DNA of 64,000 nt from Magicicada septendecula (Eukaryota > Arthropoda > Insecta > Hemiptera > Cicadidae), in NCBI GenBank assembly GCA_034769895.1, contig CM068367.1, forward strand, positions 115,862,573 through 115,926,572. Reading direction: 5' to 3'. Within the stretch, counting starts at the first letter, position 1. Each line of letters starts with the position of its first letter. The position numbers and the translations under genes were made by a program. Below, piece by piece: positions 57,592-64,000 of this stretch. The notes beneath the pieces are model-generated. The model searched no databases. It saw only the letters and a list, made by a program, of their open reading frames with translations, and was not told the origin of the DNA.

Positions 57592-58158
57592 ATTTGTCTA
57601 ATTTCGATGCTTCTGATATTGAAAGTTTTTTAAAGTCTGGTTATTGGCACCCGTGAACATTTTCAGGTGTACCAGCGTTTTTTTAGAATTGTCTTCTTTT
57701 CAGAAACATTCCTATAAAGTAGCTACTACCAATCGATTTGAAAACTGGAAACTTAAAGAATCTTTACCAATATGTTAACTTCTAGCCTGGTTCGTCATAC
57801 CATTTAATTTACGTAAGAATATTCTTTCCATATTGTGATATCGTGAAATTGTTGCTTATTGATGTAGGCTACCTTACACTATTTTTCATTAATTCTCTTT
57901 TATTTTGCTTGTTGATGAATGCCCTTCTAAAAGACGCTGATTACTACAGTCATTCATGTCTCTCAAGCCTTGAAGAAAAAAAGAGATGAACCTCTGTTGT
58001 GAAGACAATCAATTCATTTCTAATGGTTTTAAAAATTTAAAGGTTTTGGGAAACTTCCAATCTTATTTTTCATTCACAAATTACAGTAACAAACGATGTC
58101 TGAAAAAATCATATGAACTGTAAATATGGTAAAGAAAATAAATTGTAATTATTATATA
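57384..58158 (+). repeat. Direct duplication, copy 2
   Basis: Counterpart of 55186-55945, with its own GC then CA array at 57548-57590. Small insertions and deletions distinguish the two, so the event is not recent. Confidence 0.8.
57548..57590. repeat. (CG)n/(CA)n compound microsatellite
   Basis: GCGCGCGC followed by about 16 CA units inside duplication copy 2. Confidence 0.95.
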
Positions 58159-58540
58159 AATGATTCTATATCATTTATTCTATATTTCCGTATTCTATAT
58201 CAAGATATTAAAAAACAATATAATTATAAAAAGGCAAAAAAGGTTTCAGGTAACTATAAAAGACTACCTTCCCATGATGATCTCTGAAAATGGGACACTC
58301 GCTATACATCCCCTTATTACCCCCTTATTATCCCTTTTTATTATACAAATTATAATAAAATAATCAATCATTAAAATAAAAATTGAATGCAATTTTTTCT
58401 TTTCCACGATTTATTCGTATAGTCTTCGCCTTAATAAAATTTAAACTGATAATACAAGGCTTAATGCTAGAATATCGCAGATAAAGAATCACGCATAAAT
58501 AGAAAAGAATTTTGCATAATATACACATTTGTACCAGAAT
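58159..58540. other. Non-coding, AT-rich stretch
   Basis: Nothing recognised. Confidence 0.4.
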
Positions 58541-58544
58541 TCCC

Positions 58545-58625
58545 CTTGTTCTGCCAGAAAGAATCGAACTTTGTCTATTGAGATAAGAGTAGTGAGCCCT
58601 ATTGCCTAGCGCTATAGACACACTC
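58545..58625 (-). ncRNA. tRNA-like sequence, possible SINE head
   Basis: On the minus strand TAGCGCTAGGCAATAGGGC resembles an A box and AGTTCGATTCT a B box about 45 bases later. No clean cloverleaf is seen. Could be a tRNA-derived SINE or chance. Confidence 0.3.
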
Positions 58626-59332
58626 GCGCACGCGCGCGCATACATATAACCCTCAAAATACGTTATAAATTATGGATCTTATGTTTTATCTGTCTACTAA
58701 CATATAACACATAATTTATGTTAAGCTTACATATTTATCTAAATTTATTAGATAAAGTACTTATTTATGTAAGGTGAATATAGATGTTTATAAGTTTTGT
58801 TATGCGGTGGATCCTCGTGTTATATCCTGTTATCTGCGTACCGAGCGAGAAGGCCCAAGCGGTGCGATCTAATGCTTCGATGTGTGCGACACATGAGTGA
58901 TGTTTTTAGTAGAGGTCTGTTACATTTATGTATAAATGGGTTTTGATTTTTTTTTTGTTAAACAACAAAAATATCGGAGCTCACCGCTTACGCAGCAGTA
59001 TTCATTGTCGGAGATGCGATGGTTATGTAAAATGCTTTTGCTTTATACATAGCGTATAGCACTTTTTTAGTTTGAATAATGTCTGCTAGACGAAAAAATT
59101 CATTACTCACTACTAGGCTACAAACAAATTTCGACTGATAAACGCAGCTGACCACAGCAAAGTGAAGCACGCACAACGATATGGATAACAGGCTGAGCCG
59201 CCACATCACACTGTGTGTACTAATAATGACACAGCGTTTTCCGTTGATACACGGTTAACGGAGAAGGTGAGCACGCATGACAATACAAAAAACAAAGTAC
59301 AGCAATGTTTGTCATTGGTGGACACATGAGGA
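58626..59332. other. Non-coding stretch
   Basis: CG/CA-rich short run near 58618-58640. No gene is recognised. Confidence 0.4.
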
Positions 59333-60237
59333 CCCCTTTATGCATTCGATTTATATCGTACGATAACCTACGATACAAACTCGTACGTTATGTGGAACAA
59401 CAGAAAAAAGAGCCGTTTTATGCATTGTCGTAAGATAACTTTATCGTTCCGAACTCAAAAACATATCGTGGTGTCCTAGGAAACGCACCCGATAAAATAT
59501 CGGACGAGTTGTCTAGATATATGGAGCATAATGGTTCCGTTTATGCACTCGGGCGAATTTTTAACATTGAAAATATTTATAAGGACGTGTCGCACATTTG
59601 CGGCCGATCGCTGGTGCGTGATCGAAAATGGGAACCGGTGAGTTTCCATAGAAACTACTTCTTTGTTGTCATTAACGTAGTACACATATAAAACTTCGCT
59701 TATGTATGCGACTACATTTAACTTATAATCTGTACATTGGTAAATGAAGAATGAATTCATTGATTGGTGAATTAACATAAATATATATATATCTTTTAGA
59801 TTTATTGAAGCATTTTCAATGCCCTTCTCTGTGGATTGCATTTGTGCAATGCCTGTAAATTTTTAACGTATGACTTTTAAACATCAGTGCTGCCAACCTT
59901 CCTCCCTAGCGTAGGCGAGGCCAGTTGTGTCAAGTACTCAGTGGTATTCACATAGTGGTGTGATTTTATTAATTATGGAAGACATTAATACAGAAAGACT
60001 CGTTGACGAAATCCAGAACAGGAGAGCACTATGGGATCCCGCTTTCGAAGCTTATAAAAACAAACCGATAAACAGCATACAACACGCACGGATCCGTTTT
60101 CAGCACTGATGATGGCAACACTGAAAGAGTTTGTTCACACCCACTTCCGACATTTTTGACGTACGATAAAAATCGAAGTAAAATCTGATGCAATACTTAT
60201 CGTAGGATATAACTCGGATGCATAAAAGAAGCCTACG
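59333..60237 (+). mobile_element. PIF/Harbinger-like remnant (about 0.9 kb)
   Basis: The ends are inverted: left TTTATGCATTCGA.TTATATC then TACGATAA, and the complement of the right TTTATGCATCCGA.TTATATC then TACGATAA. A second, degenerate copy of the left end (TTTATGCATTGTCGTAAGATAA) lies at 59419. It encloses a MADF-type half-domain, typical of the accessory protein of Harbinger elements. No DDE transposase and no clean 3-base target duplication are seen. A block at 59640-59690 shared with 15420-15460 suggests a nested insertion. Confidence 0.55.
59975..60109 (+). pseudogene. MADF-domain N-terminal fragment
   Basis: From the ATG at 59975 the 44 codons include TERLVDEIQNRRALWDPAFE and AYKNK, the first two helices of a MADF (Myb/SANT-like) DNA-binding domain, whose hallmark is L(I/V)xxVxxxPxLWDxxxxxYKN. 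The frame stops at 60107-60109 before the second half. MADF proteins are encoded by many insect host genes and by Harbinger elements; the terminal repeats favour the latter. Confidence 0.6.
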
Positions 60238-60376
60238 CACAAGATTCTAAATTGTATATTTTCTCGTTAGTATTCAATGTAATATACCTCAAGGAAATAT
60301 TAATAGAAATATTACACGAGGAAATGAATTTTAGATATTTAGTTCATGTTTTTTGACATATATAATACTTGTATTT

Positions 60377-60377
<1 letters not shown>

Positions 60378-60421
<44 letters not shown>
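60378..60421. repeat. (GT)n microsatellite
   Basis: About 21 GT units. Overlapping Cys/Val and His/Thr frames are artefacts. Confidence 0.97.
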
Positions 60422-60934
60422 GGCGCTCGTGTATTTCATAAAAACAAACCAAAAGCCATCTTTCACTTACGTGCGTTCTTCCTGTCTTGTTCGAATAAGA
60501 TTTAATAAAACTCCGAGTCAGTACAGGCGGCTGCCGCATTGTAATACGTTGTTCCCCACGTTTTATTGCTACTCTTTTTTTAATATTTGATAGGCGTTGC
60601 ATGAGATATGTAACCCACTTTCATTCTCCGATAACGCGGTTAGTACACCACGATTTATTCAAGTAGCGAGGCAGACTTTGATAATATGAGTCTCAGGATT
60701 TAAATTTTCTTCAAAAATGGATTAACCTTTCTGCAAATGCGTGGAGTAACTGGTCATTTCCGAATGTTTGCTGGGGAGGAGGATATTCTTGTTTTGCAAA
60801 TATGTGCATCCTAATGGAGGTTATGTAAACTAATATAATAAATATTTTGATCGTATACTTAACTAGTAGAATTTTTTAGTATCAACGCTTTTGTTGTTGA
60901 CAACCATATTTTTAAGGGTTTTAAATCATATTAT
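60422..60934. other. Non-coding stretch
   Basis: Nothing recognised. Confidence 0.4.
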
Positions 60935-61125
60935 TACCAATATCAAACGTTTCGCCTATTAGGTCTACATGATATCTCAGTGGTGAAAGCTTAGAATAAA
61001 AAACAGGCCCTCCCTTGTTCGAATATTGAGAATGTGTAGATGCCACCCCCAACGTCTTCGTTCTCGGGTCTACCACTGAAGATGCCACGTCATGTAACGA
61101 GCGAAACGTTTGGTGTTAATAATGC
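60935..61125. mobile_element. Palindromic element with two outward-facing hammerhead-like cores
   Basis: The complement of the left arm reads CACCACTGAGATATC ... GGCGAAACGTTTGATATTGG and the right arm reads TACCACTGAAGATGCC ... GCGAAACGTTTGGTGTTA. The right core (61072-61114) has helix I ACCA/TGGT, CTGAAGA, T, stem II beginning GC/GC, GAAAC and GTT. The loop region (60968-61030) has a polymerase III-like pair of boxes (TATCTCAGTGGTGAAAGC and GTTCGAATATTG), so a tRNA-like piece may lie between the arms. Confidence 0.55.
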
Positions 61126-62718
61126 CATCGATGAAACGTAGTTGTTGGCCGAAAAAGTCTTATTATTAGCAGAGTTATTTATTAATGGCCGTAGTGTTGG
61201 TGGTTTCAAAAACAATTTTAGCAGATTTTTAATAAAGCTTTGTTATTGAAGTTGCCCTTTTCTTATAAGATAAATATTTTGTTTTAGCCCTTTTCTTTTG
61301 AGACAAATATATTGTCTTGCAAATAGGAAGAAATTATAATTTTATTATCCTTGGGGGTTTATAACACGGAAACTGAGTTGTCTTACATAAAACCCTTGAG
61401 GAGTAGAAGTAGTGGAAGCGTTGTACAATGTCTCTACCGTGTGTATAACAACCGAAGAAAGCAGACAAGACATCATAAATGAGCTACTACCACTGACTTC
61501 CTCGACGAAATTATTGTCGTGAATTAGACCAAATCCAGTATCTTTGTATCCAGTAGCTTCACAAAACAAGTCTTAGTTGTTCCGGTCCGCAGAAAACCTG
61601 AACGAGAAACCAATCACTTCACAATAAAAATTCTGGTTACGGGGTCACGTAATTATATTGTAGCACCAATATCTTAAATATGCCTGTTGATGACACGGAG
61701 GTAGATTTCAGAATTTTCGAAAACTTTTACTGCCAGCTGAACGGGAGTATTGGAACAAAATTCAATACTTTTCGCGATTCATTGGTCTTTTCATGAAAGA
61801 GGTTTTCATAAAAGAAATAATTATCGCGAAAAACATTTAGGGACCACACGTTCCCCGAATGTATATGAATGCAAACGTTTCATGTATGGGACTTTTTAAG
61901 GATTAATTTTATAACACAAATTTCTACACATTATTGGATGAGCGCTTTACTACCACTTTGCGGCAGGTGAATGACAGTGTGATTATTCAAGGACACATCC
62001 CCATCGCCGGATAGAGAGAATAGTTTGCTCAACCCTTATAAAAACTTAAAATGTAAATTTTCATATATAAGTTATATATATATACGTAGGTACTTTCAGT
62101 CAGTTGTTCCATGTTTCTATGGTTTTCGTTTGTCTTCATAAAAAATTACTACAAGAAACACAAGAAATTTAGCAAGTCTGTCGATCTGTAAGATATATTA
62201 AATTAATACGTCGATCTGTCGACTTATCTAAATTAATTTCTTTCTAAATAAAAATGTTAACTGGTTTTGTAACATGTGATTATGTAAAGATAGAAAATTC
62301 GCGAAAACCACATCAATACAGGCATGGGACATACTTGTACAACAAAGGATCTGTATATGTCCCCACTCGTATCAGCAAGCGACGACTATGCAAACGAGGA
62401 GACGTTGAGGTAATCAGTGTTTACGTTGAGAGAGCTGCTCGTGGTGTGAGGGGCAATTTCGCAGACGCCCCAACTACCTGTTGCCTGCGCCTAATCCCAT
62501 CAGCGAAACGCTCCACTAATTTACTAATAATAATAAAGGCCATTAAGCAGAATTCAAACAGATTACCGCAGGCTGTGTGACAAAACGCGTACAGACAGCT
62601 ACAAATAACCGCCTCTTGTTCAGCCAAACTAATTTTCTACATTCCTTTCGATGCCTTTTCATGATAAGAAAATCGATTCTGTAAAAAGTTAGATTGATAA
62701 GACCGTGCAGCATATTTA
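61126..62718. other. Non-coding stretch
   Basis: The 108-codon plus frame at 62254-62580 (with a VPTRISKRRLCKRGDV segment) has no domain I recognise and lacks support as a gene. TTTTCTTATAAGA and TTTTCTTTTGAGA at 61258 and 61290 are parts of a short imperfect tandem repeat. No other feature. Confidence 0.35.
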
Positions 62719-63554
62719 CAACAGTCATTCAATAATTTAAGTGGCAAATAGCTGTTGAGAAAAACGGTTTACTTAATTAGTGTGACATTTTTTGTACTTT
62801 TCAACATTAATACACTTGTCCCATCTCTGAATAAGCTTTTTGTGCCTGCTGCAAAGAAATCTTTATGTTGATGTCGGAACCATTCGGAATTTTCTTTGGC
62901 CTCGTTGTTGTCATAAAACTTCATACCACGTAACGCCTAGTTCATTGGACCAAACACGTAGAAATCAGATGGACTATAGGAATGGTGAGGTAGTCTCCTA
63001 AGCCAATTTATTGAAGTTTTTACATGTTAACTGAGATGTGTGTAGACGGGCGTTACCATGAAGGAGAGTTATGTCTTTGCGTAAAAATCCAGCATCACTG
63101 CCGGCTTTACTTTATTGATAAGCATGTCAGAGTAGTATGTACAGTCTATTATCTGCCGATTTTATAAAAAATCACGAAAAAGTTGAAACCTCAACTTGAC
63201 GTCCAGAACGGTGTTTGTCAGACACTAAAGTTCTACCCAATTTTAAAAATGTCTGCTTTTCATACAGCTTTTTCCGTATTGTTTACTCATACGAGAGTAA
63301 ATTTTAGCCGGGTTTTCGCCTTCACAAAGAAAAAAAAAACCATCGCTGCACGTTTTTCAATTAATTCCGAAACTTCAAGAGGACTCGCCATTGTTAATTG
63401 AAAATTTGAGGTTATAAACAAAAAAATTCTAATCAAAAAGCTGATCAACACTCATCACAGTGATGCCCACTTACTGTTCTGAAACTATCGTAGTCCGTCT
63501 ACCAACTGTTTTCCTCTACAGCTATTTGTCTCTTTAAATATTGAATGACCCTCG
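62719..63554 (-). mobile_element. Internally deleted mariner-type transposon (836 bp) with TA flanks
   Basis: TA lies at 62717-62718 and 63555-63556. The left end reads CAACAGTCATTCAATAATTT, then AAGTGGCAAATAGCTGT; the complement of the right end reads CGAGGGTCATTCAATATTTA, then AAGAGACAAATAGCTGT. These are about 35-base terminal inverted repeats at equal distance from the TA. A decayed transposase fills the inside on the minus strand. Full mariners are about 1.3 kb, so roughly a third is missing. Confidence 0.9.
62769..63391 (-). pseudogene. Mariner-type transposase remnant
   Basis: From the ATG at 63391 the minus strand reads MASPLEVSELIEKRAAMV and, after a frame change, ENPAKIYSRMSKQYGKSCM (helix-turn-helix region), then DKHRSGRQVEVST. 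The next part, with the first catalytic Asp, is deleted. Then come TYYSDMLINKVKPA, FLRKDITLLHGNARLHTSQ (second catalytic Asp replaced by Gly in HDNARPH), YSPSDFYVFGPMN (third Asp block) and FRHQHKDFFAAGTKSL. At least three frames are used and several stops occur, so it is dead. Order and motifs match the mariner branch of Tc1/mariner. Confidence 0.88.
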
Positions 63555-63556
63555 TA

Positions 63557-64000
63557 CTCCTGATCAGATCACTTGCTTATTAGGTTTTATTTTCTTAGTT
63601 TCTTTTTCCTAGATTTAAATTATCCGTGATTAAAGCTTAGCATTTACTAAAAAATCGTAACGTCTTATGTGCTTAATTGGACGTACTTAAAATTTTTAGA
63701 TATTCCTAAGACAAGCGTTATGCATATTATTTGAAACAATAATATTATTGTAACATAAGACTATCCAGTCGTTATTATTCTTGATCAAAGCATGATACGC
63801 TTTGTACGTGACTAAGAGCCAAGCACATAACGTGCCTTACATTTGATATAAGCCGTAATGCGTCATGGAATTAACTGCAGACAAGCGTGCCTTATGTACG
63901 AGTTTCATCCGAGAAAGTAAACGATTTTTCTCGTCACAATGATTCTATTAAGACCAAGGTAATGGCTTTTCATGGAACTGATCCCATATGGAAAAAAAAA
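63557..64000. other. Non-coding stretch to the window end
   Basis: Nothing recognised. Confidence 0.4.

Noticed and set aside
62254-62580. 108-codon plus frame as a gene
   Set aside because: No recognised domain; a comparable minus frame overlaps it.

Overview
This looks like nuclear DNA from a large, AT-rich animal genome, most likely an insect or another arthropod. The reasons are many decayed LINE fragments whose reverse-transcriptase C-termini resemble insect RTE-type elements, three non-autonomous Helitrons, a foldback element, mariner, MULE and PIF/Harbinger-like remnants, and very dense CA/GT, GA/CT and trinucleotide microsatellites. I see no convincing host protein-coding gene, rRNA gene or intact tRNA gene. 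The longest open frame with a recognisable protein is a LINE reverse transcriptase of about 215 codons. A species-level call is not justified; a hemimetabolous insect is only a guess from the LINE flavour.

Layout. 1-12.8 kb: gene-poor DNA with LINE 3' fragments (2.0-2.5, 9.2-10.5, 12.5-12.8 kb) and copies of unnamed interspersed repeats. 12.86-18.60 kb: a 5.7-kb foldback-type element whose long inverted arms each hold five tandem units of about 160 bp; a 792-bp Helitron sits in the left arm and the right arm supplies its empty site. 20-25 kb: LINE fragments, one between 170-bp inverted repeats, and an 86-unit GT array. 25-31 kb: several interspersed repeat families. 31.4-32.5 kb: a second Helitron with a 116-bp minisatellite. 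34.3-38.2 kb: a palindromic element with hammerhead-ribozyme-like cores, an internally deleted MULE with FLYWCH and MULE C-terminal pieces, a third Helitron, a second hammerhead-like palindrome and a LINE fragment. 40.4-42.5 kb: a near-perfect 978-bp palindrome, a smaller inverted repeat and a third hammerhead-like palindrome. 44-53.6 kb: LINE fragments with trinucleotide tails, a locally duplicated repeat and the best-preserved LINE reverse transcriptase. 55-58 kb: a 0.77-kb direct duplication 2.2 kb apart. 59.3-63.6 kb: a PIF/Harbinger-like remnant with a MADF half-domain, a fourth hammerhead-like palindrome and an internally deleted mariner with its TA flanks.

The most interesting signals are not genes. 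They are (1) short palindromic elements with two outward-facing hammerhead-like cores (CTGANGA, short stem, GAAAC, GTH), found at four loci plus one single core; (2) Helitrons with exact A/T insertion sites, two supported by empty sites within this window, and with stacked 5' ends and an internal bypassed 3' end; (3) the foldback element with mirrored variant order in its arms; and (4) the 978-bp palindrome, which may be biological or an assembly artefact. All coordinates for repeats found by eye are approximate unless a boundary argument is given.
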